Numbered from the stretch's first letter, positions 1 through 10,392 are shown. The stretch: 64,000 bases of DNA from Lwoffella lincolnii (GCF_002014765.1 NZ_MUYT01000004.1:434001-498000); one strand, 5' to 3'. Program-made: numbers and translations. The notes: a model not told the origin generated them from the sequence alone.

Positions 1-228
1 AATGGACGCTTCTCGGCACACCGCAAAGGCTTCTGCTAACAGACCATCTAAACTTTCTCCATTGTCATATCGTTGTTTAAATTCAGCAGTTTTGGCAGTT
101 AGCTCAGCATCGCTTAAGGCTTGAATGGTTGGCTCTAAGGCATTGATTTTTTCTACACTGCGACGCATGCGTTTGAGTTCACGGTCGTTTTTTGTGCCGA
201 TGACCTTGCTGACGACTTTTTGTAACAT
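1..228 (-). CDS. secA: Protein translocase ATPase SecA, N-terminal part only
   Basis: SecA is the ATP-driven motor that pushes unfolded preproteins through the SecYEG channel. Only the first 76 residues lie in the window; the frame is open to the left edge. The translation starts [19 protein letters not shown] and continues with a short arginine-rich stretch, [14 protein letters not shown] and AFAVCREAS. This is the standard SecA N-terminus leading into nucleotide-binding domain 1. AGG lies about 8 bases before the ATG. The gene is divergent from mutS. Identity rests on recognition of the conserved N-terminal pattern. Confidence 0.93.
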   Translation of the reverse strand, partial: MLQKVVSKVIGTKNDRELKRMRRSVEKINALEPTIQALSDAELTAKTAEFKQRYDNGESLDGLLAEAFAVCREASI

Positions 229-459
229 AACTTTTACCTGGATTAATCAATGCGATGGACCATGACAGAGAGTGTCTGTTGTCATTGTCCCATCTTTTTA
301 ATGTCTGCTTGATATGGATAATAAAAAAATGGGTTATCACACATGGGGGCGTGTGATAAATTTGCCTATTATATATGGTAACGGTTCAGATAGATACAAG
401 GTTAAACAGGTAAACATGTTACACTATCGCTGATTTTTTTATTTTATGATTTGAACGTT
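229..459. promoter_or_regulatory. secA-mutS divergent intergenic region with a 9-bp inverted repeat
   Basis: This spacer must hold the promoters of both divergent genes. It contains a perfect inverted repeat, TTATCACAC at 334-342 and GTGTGATAA at 351-359, with an 8-base G-rich centre. Read on the minus strand the hairpin is followed a few bases later by a run of seven T. It could therefore be an operator, or a weak terminator or attenuator in the secA leader. I could not assign confident -35/-10 boxes. Confidence 0.4.
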
Positions 460-3400
460 ATGCCAAACAACACTTCCGCTCACGATACTCCCATTAATGA
501 CACTCCCATTAATGACACTCCCATTAACCCTGCTGACATTCACAAGACCGATGATGGCAGTCATAAGATTTTATATATTCATGGTAAGCCCTATGATTTA
601 AGTCAGCACACACCCATGATGCAACAGTATCTGACCTTAAAAGCAGATTACCCCAATGCGTTGCTGTTGTATCGCATGGGCGATTTTTATGAATTATTTT
701 TTGATGATGCTAAGCGAGCTGCTCAGATTTTGGACATTACCTTAACCAAACGTGGATATGATAAAGCAGGCAATGTGATAGCCATGGCAGGCGTACCATT
801 TCATGCAGCAGATAGCCATATGGCAAGACTGATTGCTGCAGGGCAAACGGTGGTGGTGTGTGAGCAAGTTGAAGACACCCCAAAAAATCTTATTTTAGAT
901 GATAAAACAAAAGACAAAACCAAAGCTGACAAAGCCAACCATGGCATCATGAAACGTGAAGTGGTCAAAACGCTGACAGCAGGCACACTCACTGATGATG
1001 CACTTATCGGACAAGAACAAACCCCAAGCGTCATGTCAGTTTCTGCTAAATTTGATAAGAAGTTTCATAAGAAGTATGATAAGCGTCATCATCAAAAAAA
1101 CACTGTGTATGACATCGGTGTGGCAAGATTGGACTTAAGTGCAGGACAAATCGTGTGCCAAAGTCTTAGCAGTCATAGCCTAAACGAGTTATTGGCACAG
1201 CTTGCTGATGTCATTGGGCGGTATGACCCAAGCGAGTGTATCATCAGTGAGCGTTTGGCTCAGCATGGCGTTTTTGATGTCATGGCTGATGAACCTGATG
1301 ATAAGTCAAATCAGTCAGCTGATGCACAGCGACCCAACAAATCAGCCAACAACATCACAACTGGTGCAAATCATTTGGCAGATTGGCTAAAGCAACATTT
1401 AAGCTGTCCTGTCATTGAAGTTGCCCATAATGATTTTAGCTTAGAACATGCGGCCGCCACTGTGCGTCAGCAGTTTAGGGTGGCTCACTTGCAAGGGTTG
1501 GGTTTAGATGCTTCTGATGGCTCAATATCCCAAGCGGTTACCCAAGCCAGTATTGCAAGCTTGATACACTACGCCAGACAAACCCAACGCCAAGCCATCG
1601 CTCATCTTAATCAACTACACGTTGAAAGCCATGCTGATTATTTGGTCATTGACGACATCAGCCAACGCAATCTTGAGCTATTTACCCCTGTTAATCCTGC
1701 TGGTACGTCCTTATTTAAAGTCATCAATCATTGCCAAACCCCAATGGGTAAGCGTCTGTTACGCAATCAACTCAAACGCCCATTGACCAATCGAAATCAC
1801 ATTGCCCTGCGTGCTGATGCGGTCAGCCATTTGCTTAATGCCCCAGCAAATGAATCGTCAAATAGGACATTGACTGATGACATAACAGACAAATTAGCCC
1901 TAATTGGCGATGTGGAACGCATCAGCAGTCGCATTGCCTTAGGGTCTGCCAAACCCACAGATTTGATTAAGCTAAAAGATGCCATCACTCACGCCAGCGA
2001 TTTGCATCAGCGGTTGACCACAACATTTATCAATCAGCAAACAGGGCTGTTGGCGTTATTGGTAGAGCAACTTCCCCCAGCCCAGCCCAAATTACAACAC
2101 ATTGCCAGCCTGCTTAGCCATGCCATCACAGACTTACCCCCTACCCACATACGAGATGGTGGCGTGATAAAGACAGGTTTTGATGAGCATTTAGACCGCC
2201 TAAGACATTTGCATGAGCATATTGATGATACTTTGGCACAACTGACCGTTAAGCTTGCCAAACAGCACAATCTACCCAACCTAAAAACTGGCCATAATAA
2301 AGTCACTGGCTTTTATTTTGAATTGCCCAAGGCTCAAGCCAAACAAGCACCAACCATGTTTGTTTCTCGCCAAACGCTAAAAAATAATGAACGATTTGTT
2401 ACCGATGAGTTAAAACGCCTTGAAACTGACTATCTGTCCGCCCAAAGTCAAGCGTTGGCATACGAAAAGCAACTTTACCAAACCCTACTAACCAACTTGC
2501 TTGACGACATTACCCACTTGCAGACTCTGGCTCAAGCCCTTGCTCAGGTTGATGTCATCAATAATTGGGCATCGCTTGCCAAACAATACCATTGGCAACG
2601 CCCAACTTTTAGTGATGATACTGGCATTTTGGACATTCAAGCAGGTCGCCATGTGGTTTTAGAAAGCCAAATTACCCACACCCCCCTAGCCACCACTGGC
2701 AAACACATGCCCCATCACCCATCAACTTACTCCAGCTTATCTGCTCAGCGGTTTATGGCGAATGACTGCCAGCTTGGCACGCCTAGCCACCCCGAGACAT
2801 TATTGCTCATCACAGGGCCTAACATGGGTGGTAAATCCACTTATATGCGACAAATTGCACTTATTGTGCTGTTGGCATGTTGTGGCAGTTATGTGCCAGC
2901 ACAACAGGCAGTGATTGGTAACATTGACCGCATTTTTACCCGTATTGGTTCAGCAGATGACTTGGCAGGGGGCAAATCCACCTTTATGGTGGAGATGATA
3001 GAGACGGCAAATATCCTAAATCGAGCAACCAGACGTTCATTGGTACTCATGGACGAAGTGGGACGTGGCACCAGCACCACTGATGGATTGGCAATTGCCC
3101 ATTCGTGTGCCAAGGCACTGGCAGACTTGGGCTGTTTGACATTATTTGCCACCCATTATTTTGAGCTGACTGTTTTAGCAGACTCCCTACCCACCGCTCG
3201 CAATGTGCATGTGTCCGCCACGGAGATTGATGGACAACTGCTGCTGTTGCACCAAATCAAAGTAGGCAGTGCCAACTCAAGTTTTGGGTTGCATGTGGCA
3301 AAAATGGCAGGTATCCCAGCGTTTGTATTAGACAACGCCAAGGCCTATCTTAAGAAAAACGACACAAGACAAACAGGACAAAAAACAAATGATGACAATC

Positions 3401-3579
3401 AAACAATAGACAACCAAACAACAGACAACCAAACAATAGACAACCAAACAGCCAAACAAGCATGGTCTGAATTATGCCAACAAATAACGTCCGTTAATCT
3501 GGATAACATGACTGCCAAACAAGCGTTGGATTATTTGTATCAATTACAAAAACAGCTGAACACAGATGACCCGCTTTAA
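460..3579 (+). CDS. mutS: DNA mismatch repair ATPase MutS
   Basis: MutS recognises mismatches and small loops and recruits MutL. The protein is 1039 aa from ATG 460; an in-frame TTG at 451 is an alternative start and no strong ribosome binding site separates them. The mismatch-reading GDFYE motif has its phenylalanine at residue 76 and glutamate at 78. The Walker A sequence GPNMGGKS is at residues 786-793, followed by the [16 protein letters not shown] and ATHYFEL motifs of the ABC-type ATPase. The protein is about 190 residues longer than E. coli MutS. The extra length is a repetitive N-terminal tail, hydrophilic insertions near residues 145-210 and 280-305, and an Asn/Gln/Thr-rich linker before the C-terminal tetramerisation segment. 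Both tails are built from 15-bp in-frame tandem repeats. Confidence 0.97.
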   Translation: MPNNTSAHDTPINDTPINDTPINPADIHKTDDGSHKILYIHGKPYDLSQHTPMMQQYLTLKADYPNALLLYRMGDFYELFFDDAKRAAQILDITLTKRGYDKAGNVIAMAGVPFHAADSHMARLIAAGQTVVVCEQVEDTPKNLILDDKTKDKTKADKANHGIMKREVVKTLTAGTLTDDALIGQEQTPSVMSVSAKFDKKFHKKYDKRHHQKNTVYDIGVARLDLSAGQIVCQSLSSHSLNELLAQLADVIGRYDPSECIISERLAQHGVFDVMADEPDDKSNQSADAQRPNKSANNITTGANHLADWLKQHLSCPVIEVAHNDFSLEHAAATVRQQFRVAHLQGLGLDASDGSISQAVTQASIASLIHYARQTQRQAIAHLNQLHVESHADYLVIDDISQRNLELFTPVNPAGTSLFKVINHCQTPMGKRLLRNQLKRPLTNRNHIALRADAVSHLLNAPANESSNRTLTDDITDKLALIGDVERISSRIALGSAKPTDLIKLKDAITHASDLHQRLTTTFINQQTGLLALLVEQLPPAQPKLQHIASLLSHAITDLPPTHIRDGGVIKTGFDEHLDRLRHLHEHIDDTLAQLTVKLAKQHNLPNLKTGHNKVTGFYFELPKAQAKQAPTMFVSRQTLKNNERFVTDELKRLETDYLSAQSQALAYEKQLYQTLLTNLLDDITHLQTLAQALAQVDVINNWASLAKQYHWQRPTFSDDTGILDIQAGRHVVLESQITHTPLATTGKHMPHHPSTYSSLSAQRFMANDCQLGTPSHPETLLLITGPNMGGKSTYMRQIALIVLLACCGSYVPAQQAVIGNIDRIFTRIGSADDLAGGKSTFMVEMIETANILNRATRRSLVLMDEVGRGTSTTDGLAIAHSCAKALADLGCLTLFATHYFELTVLADSLPTARNVHVSATEIDGQLLLLHQIKVGSANSSFGLHVAKMAGIPAFVLDNAKAYLKKNDTRQTGQKTNDDNQTIDNQTTDNQTIDNQTAKQAWSELCQQITSVNLDNMTAKQALDYLYQLQKQLNTDDPL
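484..528 (+). repeat. 15-bp tandem repeat, 3 copies, in mutS N-terminus
   Basis: Three consecutive 15-base units (484-498, 499-513, 514-528), each close to gacactcccattaat, encode repeated Asp-Thr-Pro-Ile-Asn. They differ at one or two positions. The unit length is a multiple of three, so copy-number change would keep the frame. Confidence 0.9.
3394..3453 (+). repeat. 15-bp tandem repeat, 4 copies, in mutS C-terminal linker
   Basis: Four 15-base units starting at 3394, 3409, 3424 and 3439, each close to gacaaccaaacaata, encode Asp-Asn-Gln-Thr-Ile/Thr/Ala. They lie between the ATPase domain and the C-terminal helix-turn-helix segment. Confidence 0.9.
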
Positions 3580-3599
3580 TTTTAAACATTTGTTGTGAT

Positions 3600-3628
3600 T
3601 TGAGAAATGCCAATAAAAGGCGTAAAAT
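3600..3628 (+). promoter_or_regulatory. Probable sigma-70 promoter of fdxA
   Basis: TTGAGA at 3600-3605 and TAAAAT at 3623-3628 are separated by exactly 17 bases. The pair lies downstream of the mutS stop and about 95 bases before the fdxA start. It is a good match to the -35/-10 consensus. Confidence 0.6.
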
Positions 3629-3722
3629 AGGGTTTTCATCATTTTCGTTTTAACTACGTTTTAGTTTTGACCACTTTGGTTTTTATTACGTTGAATACGG
3701 CCATTGAAACAGGTAGCCTGCC

Positions 3723-4046
3723 ATGACCTTTGTTGTTACTGATAACTGCGTCCGTTGCAAATACACTGATTGCGTTGAAGTCTGTCCCGTTGATTGCTTT
3801 TATGAAGGACCAAACTTTTTGGTCATTCATCCAGATGAATGTATTGATTGTGCCTTGTGTGAACCTGAATGCCCTGCTAATGCCATTTTTTCTGAAGATG
3901 AAGTGCCTAAAGGACAAGAAAATTATATCAAAATCAATGAAGAGCTTGCTGATATTTGGCCAAACATCACCGAGAAAAAAGATGCCCTTCCAGAAGCAGA
4001 AAAATGGGACGGTGTGGCAGACAAGTTGCAATATCTTGAGCGTTGA
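3723..4046 (+). CDS. fdxA: Seven-iron ferredoxin FdxA
   Basis: A small electron carrier holding one [3Fe-4S] and one [4Fe-4S] cluster. The 107-aa protein has two cysteine motifs, [15 protein letters not shown] near the start and [12 protein letters not shown] around residues 39-50, with the spacing of the Azotobacter-type FdI/FdxA family. The C-terminal half ([18 protein letters not shown] and beyond) matches the acidic tail seen in Pseudomonas and Acinetobacter FdxA. The gene follows mutS, a pairing known in other gammaproteobacteria, but has its own promoter. AGG lies about 12 bases before the ATG. Confidence 0.95.
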   Translation: MTFVVTDNCVRCKYTDCVEVCPVDCFYEGPNFLVIHPDECIDCALCEPECPANAIFSEDEVPKGQENYIKINEELADIWPNITEKKDALPEAEKWDGVADKLQYLER

Positions 4047-4102
4047 ATTTTGAACGTTGATGATTCAACGATTGATTCAGTTGCCCTATCCAACACACAC
4101 GA

Positions 4103-4120
4103 TGCCCGCTTATGCGGGTA
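4103..4120 (+). terminator. Weak hairpin downstream of fdxA
   Basis: TGCCCGC, TTAT, GCGGGTA forms a seven-pair stem (one G-U) with a four-base loop. The following bases are only moderately T-rich, so termination strength is uncertain. Confidence 0.45.
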
Positions 4121-4150
4121 TTGTTATGAAAACCACATCTACCAATAGCC

Positions 4151-4218
4151 ACACCCACTAATAACTACACCCACTAACCAATAACTACACCCACTAATAA
4201 TCATACCCATTAATAATC
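4151..4218 (+). repeat. Imperfect tandem repeat upstream of rlmKL
   Basis: Four units of 16, 20, 16 and 16 bases, each starting acacccactaa or a close variant (4151, 4167, 4187, 4203), fill the spacer directly before rlmKL. They leave little room for a separate promoter. Confidence 0.8.
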
Positions 4219-4236
4219 ACATAAGAATCCTTGCCC

Positions 4237-6924
4237 ATGCCCGTTAATTTCCCTACCCTTATCCATGATGATGACTCAGTTCATCACGATGACGCCTCTT
4301 TTGTCCAATCAGAGCATCTGTCGCTGACAGTTACTTGTGCTGAAGGGTTGGAGATGCCATTACAAATAGAGCTTGCCAGCCTTGGCATTGACAGTCATGT
4401 CGCAAGCATCGGACGCTTAAATGTTACCGCCACACTTGAACAAATGTACCGCATTTGCTTGTGGTCAAGAGTGGCATCACGAGTGCTGATGCCACTTGGC
4501 AAGCACGACCTAAACAGCCATGATGACATTGCTGAGCAGTTATATGGATTTGCCAAAACCATCAAATGGACATCGCTGTTTGGCATTCAAAACAGCTTTG
4601 CCATTCGAATAAGCGTAGACAAGCGGACACCAGTCAATCAACAATTTGCCATGTTGCGTATCAAAGATGCCATCGCCGATACCTTTAATAATGCCTTGGG
4701 TGAACGCCCCAATGTGGACAGCAAACAGCCTGATTTTGCTTTTGTGGCAACGGTTAATGATAAGCAAGCCTTGTTGTATTTGGATTTATCCGGCACCAGT
4801 CTGCACCGTCGCAGTTATCGGATTGCCATGACTGATGCCCCCTTAAAAGAAAATTTAGCAGCAGGGCTACTTTATACAGTGGGCTGGCATACTGACGTAA
4901 TCGACCATCACAACACAATGACAACCCAAGAATCCCAAAATACCCAGACACAAGATACCCAAACACAAAATACCCATATCCAAGCCAAAACAACCACCAA
5001 AACAACCAATAGCCATCTAAACCCACCCACATTCACCGCCTTGATTGACCCCATGTGTGGCTCAGGCACATTCATCATCGAAGCCTTATTGATGCGATGT
5101 CATTATGCTGTGGGGTTGGACAAAGCAGAAGCGCACTTTGGCTTTTATGCCTGTGATTTTCATGACAGCATACTTTGGCAACGCATGGTCAGTGAAGCCC
5201 AGCAACGCTTTCATCAACGTGTGCAAGCTTTTGCTCAAGGTGAGCTGCCGTTACCGAATATTTATGGCTTCGATGTCAATGCCCAAGCCATCAAAGCCAC
5301 TCACCGCAATCTGATTGGTGCAGGTTTGGGTGATTTGGTTGGTCTTATCACCTTACAACAACGTCCATTGTCTCAGCTAAATCATGCGTTAACTGATGCC
5401 ATTGGCTCAGGTAAACTCAATCACGCCCTTATCATCACCAACCCTCCATATGGTGAACGCTTAGGTGGCGATGAGCGTATCGATGTCATTAAGCCTTTGT
5501 ATCAAGGATTGGGACTGCGTTTGCATGACTTGTTTGGCGGTCATTTTTTAACCAACTTATCCACATCAACCAATTTATCCATGCCAACGCTTGCGGTGTT
5601 GGCATCACAGATTGAGCAAGCCGATGTGCTTCCCATTCATGCTCCCCAAACGTTACGCTGTCATAATGGGGCATTGACCGTGTATTTCCGTTATGGCACA
5701 TTGAGCTGTCCTAGCCCCTTAAAAACTAGCCCCTTAAAAAACAACCCATCACTTTGTCAAACTGGCTTGAATGTGGACAGTCATTTTGCTCAATCACTCA
5801 TCGGACAATACCAAAAACAACCCGTCAAGCTTGCTGATGCTCAAGACTTTATCAATCGCTTACAAAAAAACTTAAGCAAACGACAAAAGCTTGCAAGCAA
5901 ACAGGGGATTACCAATTTACGCATCTATGATGCTGATTTGCCCGATTTTAAGGTAGCGGTGGATTTGTATGGCAATCATGCCCATGTGCAAGAATATGCC
6001 GCTCCCAAATCCATTCCTGCTGACACCGCCAAAAAACGCTTTCATTTGGCACTGCAAGGCATTCGTGATGTGCTACAAATCGATCGTGAACACGTATTTA
6101 TCAAAACTCGAACCCGTCAGTCAGGCAATGAGCAATACAGCAAGCAAAGCAACAAAAAAAGCAAATTTTATGTCATTAAAGAAGCCGATGCTTATCTGTA
6201 CGCCAATTTTACTGATTATCTGGACACAGGATTGTTCATCGACCATCGCAACATGCGACAGCTCGTTAAGCAAGCAAGCCATGGCAAGCATTTGCTCAAT
6301 TTATTTGCCTATACTTGTACTGCCAGTGTTCATGCAGCATTGGCAAATGCCAAATCGGTAACCAGTGTGGATTTATCTGCCAACTATCTGGATTGGGGCA
6401 AGCAAAATTTTGCCTTAAACGGTCTGGATTTATCAGACGACAAGTATCAGTTTATAACAGCAGATGTGTTTGAATGGATAAAAGGACACACCAGCCAGTA
6501 CGATGTCATCTTTATTGACCCACCCACGTTCTCAAATTCTAAAAAATTCCAAGGCACATTTGATGTGCAACGTGATCATGTCGCCTTAATTAACCGTGCC
6601 ATGAACCGCCTAAACAATGACGGTGTGTTGTATTTTTCCAATAACTTCAGTAAGTTTGAGCTTGATGACAGCTTGCGTCAACGTTATCACGTCAATGACA
6701 TTACCCATCAGACCATCGGATTTGATTTTGACAACAAAAAACCCATTCACCACAGTTATCAAATCACCCACAAAACCATTGCCAACCTAAAAAACAACAA
6801 ACAAACAAAAACAGCCCAACCAGTAAACCCTAAACGACCAAAATCAAAAACCAACAAATCAAAAACCGACAAATCAAAAACCAACAAAGTTAAGCAAGTC
6901 GCAAAAATGGCAAAGGTCGAATAG
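4237..6924 (+). CDS. rlmL: Bifunctional 23S rRNA methyltransferase RlmKL
   Basis: Fused enzyme that makes m2G2445 (RlmL half) and m7G2069 (RlmK half) in 23S rRNA. From ATG 4237 it has 895 aa, against about 700 in E. coli. Order: THUMP domain in the N-terminal 160 residues; RlmL methyltransferase with DPMCGSGTFIIEAL and the catalytic ITNPPYGERLG; RlmK methyltransferase with LNLFAYTCTASVHAA and FIDPPTFSNS. The extra length is a Gln/Thr/Asn-rich insertion just before the RlmL SAM site (about residues 228-262) and a Lys/Ser/Thr/Asn C-terminal tail. An in-frame TTG at 4231 is a less likely start. Confidence 0.94.
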   Translation: MPVNFPTLIHDDDSVHHDDASFVQSEHLSLTVTCAEGLEMPLQIELASLGIDSHVASIGRLNVTATLEQMYRICLWSRVASRVLMPLGKHDLNSHDDIAEQLYGFAKTIKWTSLFGIQNSFAIRISVDKRTPVNQQFAMLRIKDAIADTFNNALGERPNVDSKQPDFAFVATVNDKQALLYLDLSGTSLHRRSYRIAMTDAPLKENLAAGLLYTVGWHTDVIDHHNTMTTQESQNTQTQDTQTQNTHIQAKTTTKTTNSHLNPPTFTALIDPMCGSGTFIIEALLMRCHYAVGLDKAEAHFGFYACDFHDSILWQRMVSEAQQRFHQRVQAFAQGELPLPNIYGFDVNAQAIKATHRNLIGAGLGDLVGLITLQQRPLSQLNHALTDAIGSGKLNHALIITNPPYGERLGGDERIDVIKPLYQGLGLRLHDLFGGHFLTNLSTSTNLSMPTLAVLASQIEQADVLPIHAPQTLRCHNGALTVYFRYGTLSCPSPLKTSPLKNNPSLCQTGLNVDSHFAQSLIGQYQKQPVKLADAQDFINRLQKNLSKRQKLASKQGITNLRIYDADLPDFKVAVDLYGNHAHVQEYAAPKSIPADTAKKRFHLALQGIRDVLQIDREHVFIKTRTRQSGNEQYSKQSNKKSKFYVIKEADAYLYANFTDYLDTGLFIDHRNMRQLVKQASHGKHLLNLFAYTCTASVHAALANAKSVTSVDLSANYLDWGKQNFALNGLDLSDDKYQFITADVFEWIKGHTSQYDVIFIDPPTFSNSKKFQGTFDVQRDHVALINRAMNRLNNDGVLYFSNNFSKFELDDSLRQRYHVNDITHQTIGFDFDNKKPIHHSYQITHKTIANLKNNKQTKTAQPVNPKRPKSKTNKSKTDKSKTNKVKQVAKMAKVE
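6841..6885 (+). repeat. 15-bp tandem repeat, 3 copies, in rlmKL C-terminal tail
   Basis: Units at 6841, 6856 and 6871, each aaatcaaaaaccaac or one base different, encode repeated Lys-Ser-Lys-Thr-Asn/Asp. The result is a strongly basic tail likely to contact RNA. Confidence 0.9.
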
Positions 6925-6969
6925 GTACAACACGCCCTAAACAAAAGTCATGAACACAGGAGCATAACC

Positions 6970-8043
6970 ATGAGCCATATCAACGATGACCCCCAAACAA
7001 TACAACAAACAATGCAAAAATACAGCTTTGTCAATGACTATGGCGAAGGCGGACACCCTGATATTTTATCGTTAATGACTGCCACCAATCTTGAACAACA
7101 CTCAGGGTATGGTACGGACGCTTACTCAAATACAGTTCGACAAATGATAGAGCAAACCATTGGTAAGACACTGTCTGTTCATTTTGCTTCAGCAGGCACA
7201 CAAACCAATTTGGTATGTTTGGCTGCCATGTTACAACCGATTGAAGGGGTGATTTGTGCCAACAGCGGTCATATTGCCGTTAATGAAGCTGGGGCAATCG
7301 AAGCAACAGGGCATAAAGTCATCACCGCTGACAGCACTGACGGAAAATTGACGGTCGCTGCCATCGAAAAGGTACTCAAACGCCATACCCTTAGCCCCCA
7401 TGTGGTCAAGCCCAAAGTTGTCTATATCTCTAACAGCACCGAGCTTGGCACTGTATACACTCGTCAAGAGTTGGCTAAACTGTACCAGTTTTGTCAAGAT
7501 AAAGGCATGTATCTGTTCATGGACGGAGCAAGATTAGGGGCGGCATTGGCAAGCACTCACCAAGACATGACCTTGGCAGACATTGCTCGCCACACCGACA
7601 TGTTTTGGTTAGGTGGCACAAAGATGGGGGCGTTATTTGGCGAAGTCATCATCATTCCCAACCATGAATTTGCCCAAAACTTCACGCTATATCAAAAACA
7701 ACACGGAGCATTGCTCGCCAAAAGTCGCATTTTGGCTCAGCAATTCATGGTACTGCTCAAAGATGACTTATATCTTGATTTGTGCCGTCATGCCAACCAA
7801 ATGGCAACTCAAATCGGTAATGCCTTTGTTACTAATGGATTTGAGTTACAAGCCCCTGTACAAAGTAATCAGGTATTTGTCATCTTAAACGATGCGATGA
7901 TTAACAAACTTAGCCAGCATGTTCATTTTTATGTGTGGAACGAATTAGACAATGGGCAAAAAGTTGCCCGTTTTGTCACTTCATGGGCAACCAAAGCGGA
8001 TAAGGTTGCCAAACTGTTGGCATTGATTAACGACACAAATTAA
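6970..8043 (+). CDS. ltaE: Low-specificity L-threonine aldolase (PLP enzyme)
   Basis: Cleaves L-threonine or L-allo-threonine to glycine and acetaldehyde. The 357-aa protein has the fold-type I features of the family: SAGTQTN near residue 75, FMDGARLG before the active site, and WLGGTKMGALFGE, in which Lys218 is the expected pyridoxal phosphate lysine. AGGAG lies about 9 bases upstream of the ATG. It follows rlmKL by 45 bases on the same strand and may be co-transcribed. The beta-eliminating lyase family also contains related enzymes, so substrate preference is inferred. Confidence 0.88.
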   Translation: MSHINDDPQTIQQTMQKYSFVNDYGEGGHPDILSLMTATNLEQHSGYGTDAYSNTVRQMIEQTIGKTLSVHFASAGTQTNLVCLAAMLQPIEGVICANSGHIAVNEAGAIEATGHKVITADSTDGKLTVAAIEKVLKRHTLSPHVVKPKVVYISNSTELGTVYTRQELAKLYQFCQDKGMYLFMDGARLGAALASTHQDMTLADIARHTDMFWLGGTKMGALFGEVIIIPNHEFAQNFTLYQKQHGALLAKSRILAQQFMVLLKDDLYLDLCRHANQMATQIGNAFVTNGFELQAPVQSNQVFVILNDAMINKLSQHVHFYVWNELDNGQKVARFVTSWATKADKVAKLLALINDTN

Positions 8044-8145
8044 CAACACAAATTAACAACCCCAATCAAGTACCCAAAGACAATGTAACTAAGACACAAT
8101 GGGACTGAAAAACAATGGGGCTGAAACAATGCGGCTTAACACGCC
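8044..8145. repeat. Spacer with short direct repeats between ltaE and the SCP2-like gene
   Basis: The ltaE stop is followed by a duplicated acacaaattaaca unit, then by three near-copies of caatgggactgaa. These are local duplications. No clear terminator hairpin is seen between the two convergent genes. Confidence 0.6.
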
Positions 8146-8535
8146 TTAGTATTTGGTATTGCTTAAAATATCTGTTAACAATGCTTGTAATTCATCGCTG
8201 GGTTGACTGGTTTGTAAATTCATTAATTGCGACAAATCTCCTATGATTTGGATATCGCCTTGCAAAAAATACTGTATCAGCAAATGACTTGATGGCTGAG
8301 TGAACAGCTCAGTCAATGTCTCTTTACTGACCAACACGGTGCTTTTTGCCGTACTGTCCATGCCCTCGACCACCATGGCATCTTTGATATAAAAATTACC
8401 TGCCTCTTTTGGGGTATTGTGAACCTGCACATTCAGGTGCAACTGTTGCATGGCAGGCGACAGATGCAAATCCCCTAGCGAATGAAGTTTGTCTTTAACC
8501 ATCATAAACCAAGCAGGGGTTAAGAATTTTTCCAT
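8146..8535 (-). CDS. SCP2 sterol-transfer-like domain protein
   Basis: A 129-aa soluble protein starting MEKFLTPAWFMMVKDKLHS. The pattern of a small alpha/beta protein ending in LLIQYFLQGDIQIIGDLSQLM resembles the SCP2 sterol-carrier fold found in many small Acinetobacter and Moraxella proteins of unknown ligand. The frame is open 36 bases further upstream to 8571, but the ATG at 8535 has a GAG about 9 bases before it and fits the fold better. Function beyond lipid or hydrophobic ligand binding cannot be given. Confidence 0.7.
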   Translation of the reverse strand: MEKFLTPAWFMMVKDKLHSLGDLHLSPAMQQLHLNVQVHNTPKEAGNFYIKDAMVVEGMDSTAKSTVLVSKETLTELFTQPSSHLLIQYFLQGDIQIIGDLSQLMNLQTSQPSDELQALLTDILSNTKY

Positions 8536-8910
8536 AATATGACTCTTTTTAGCATAAGATTTTTTTAGCACAAGATTTTAAGCATAAGGCATGACAGCCA
8601 TCACTAAAACAACCCCACCAAAAACATCAAATACCCCATATTTATACACATTTTTTTTAAGGAATTTGAAAATTTGGCGGTAGAATGGGTGATATTTGGG
8701 TTAAATTGCGTTACAATAATGACATTCCATCATTCTATTCTATCAAATTGTGAGTGTGGTTTAAATTTGTAAGTCAATTTGCGTTTGTATATTCTGTATA
8801 CCCCCTAATATCTTAATGTTGTCTATATTAGCAAACGCAACCTTTGTTTAACTACTTTTTTTACGTTTGATAATAGCTGTTGACAATTCGGGCTGTAAAG
8901 GAATTTTCCA
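8536..8910. promoter_or_regulatory. Spacer upstream of ccoNOQP
   Basis: This 375-base AT-rich spacer separates divergent genes and must carry the cbb3 oxidase promoter. It contains a 9-bp inverted repeat, TTGCGTTTG at 8779-8787 and CAAACGCAA at 8832-8840, with a 44-base loop. Inside it is a short palindrome, GTATATTCTGTATAC. I looked for the FNR/ANR site TTGAT-N4-ATCAA and did not find a convincing one. No open frame of note is present. Confidence 0.4.
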
Positions 8911-10392
8911 ATGAGTTTACATGACACAGCAGTAGCCCCCATCGATAAAGAATATGAGATTACGCTCATTCGATTTTTTACCATCATGACGGTTGTGTGG
9001 GGCATCGTCGGTATGACGGTCGGTGTTTTTATTGCCTCTCAGTTGGCTTGGCCGGCACTCAATTTTGATATCCCGTGGCTGACCTTTAGTCGTTTAAGAC
9101 CCTTACATACCAATGCGGTGATTTTTGCCTTTGGTGGTTGTGGTTTGTTTGCCACATCTTATTACATTGTGCAACGCACGTGTAAAACCAGACTGTTCGC
9201 ACCTTATTTGGCGTGGTTTACCTTTTGGGGTTGGCAAGCCATCATCGTGGCAGCTGCCATTACTCTGCCTTTGGGTCTGACTTCATCTAAAGAGTATGCC
9301 GAACTAGAATGGCCAATTGACATTGCCATTGCGTTGGTTTGGGTGGCGTATGCGGTGGTGTTCTTTGGCACGCTTATCAAACGAAAAACCTCTCATATTT
9401 ATGTGGCGAACTGGTTTTTTGCTGCCTTTATTATTGCCATTGCTCTGCTACACATTGTTAATAGCATGGCGATACCACTGAGCATGTGGAAGTCTTATTC
9501 ATTGTTTGGTGGTGCAACTGATGCCATGGTGCAATGGTGGTACGGTCATAATGCGGTGGGCTTTTATTTGACTGCTGCATTTTTGGGCATGATGTATTAT
9601 TTCGTGCCTGTGCAGATTGGTCGTCCTGTGTATTCTTATCGCTTGTCCATCATTCACTTTTGGGCATTGATTGCCTCTTATATGTGGGCAGGTGGACACC
9701 ATTTGCATTATTCAGCATTGCCTGACTGGGCTCAGTCTTTAGGCATGGTGTTTTCGGTTATTTTGTTTGCACCTTCTTGGGGCGGTATGATTAATGGGGT
9801 ATTAACCTTGTCTGGTGCATGGGACAAATTACGCACCGACCCCATCATTCGCTTTTTGATTGTGGCATTGTCTTTTTATGCCATGTCAACTTTTGAAGGT
9901 CCGATGATGTCGATTAAGACCGTCAATGCACTATCACACAACACTGACTGGACAGTAGGTCATGTGCATTCAGGTGCATTAGGCTGGGTAGGTATGATTA
10001 CCATCGGCTCTATTTATGTATTACTGCCACGCATCTTTAATAAGCCAAAAATGTATTCCATCAGTTTAATCACTACCCACTTTTGGCTTGCCACAGCAGG
10101 TACGGTATTTTATATCGTGTCCATGTGGATTTCAGGGATTGGTCAAGGCATGATGTGGCGTCAGACCAACCCTGATGGGACGTTGATTTATAGCTTTGTG
10201 GATACGGTAGAATTTTCTCATTATCCTTATATTGGTCGTGCATTTGGTGGTTTACTTTATGTCAGTGGCATGTTTGTGATGGCATATAATGTTTATAAAA
10301 CCATTTTAATGCCAGATGCCAAACCTGTCGATGCAGCTGACCCAACTGACCACAGACCTGTCATCGAAGAAACCCCAACGGCAAACGTATAA
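8911..10392 (+). CDS. ccoN: Cytochrome cbb3 oxidase subunit I (CcoN)
   Basis: Catalytic haem-copper subunit of the high-affinity cbb3 terminal oxidase in the inner membrane. It reduces O2 to water and pumps protons. The 493-aa protein has about 12 hydrophobic segments. Expected metal ligands are visible: His66 (low-spin haem), His213 in [11 protein letters not shown], the His263/His264 pair (CuB) and His351 and His353 in GHVHSG (haem irons). AAAGGAA precedes the ATG by about 7 bases. It is the first gene of the ccoNOQP operon. Confidence 0.97.
   Translation: MSLHDTAVAPIDKEYEITLIRFFTIMTVVWGIVGMTVGVFIASQLAWPALNFDIPWLTFSRLRPLHTNAVIFAFGGCGLFATSYYIVQRTCKTRLFAPYLAWFTFWGWQAIIVAAAITLPLGLTSSKEYAELEWPIDIAIALVWVAYAVVFFGTLIKRKTSHIYVANWFFAAFIIAIALLHIVNSMAIPLSMWKSYSLFGGATDAMVQWWYGHNAVGFYLTAAFLGMMYYFVPVQIGRPVYSYRLSIIHFWALIASYMWAGGHHLHYSALPDWAQSLGMVFSVILFAPSWGGMINGVLTLSGAWDKLRTDPIIRFLIVALSFYAMSTFEGPMMSIKTVNALSHNTDWTVGHVHSGALGWVGMITIGSIYVLLPRIFNKPKMYSISLITTHFWLATAGTVFYIVSMWISGIGQGMMWRQTNPDGTLIYSFVDTVEFSHYPYIGRAFGGLLYVSGMFVMAYNVYKTILMPDAKPVDAADPTDHRPVIEETPTANV

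Noticed and set aside
3654..4031. Open frame of 125 codons antisense to fdxA
   Set aside because: Entirely explained as the reverse of the ferredoxin gene.
4151..4218. CRISPR-like array before rlmKL
   Set aside because: Units are 16-20 bases and contiguous, without spacers, so this is a simple tandem repeat.
484..6885. Phase variation through the tandem repeats in mutS and rlmKL
   Set aside because: All units are 15 bases, so changes keep the frame and would not switch expression on and off.
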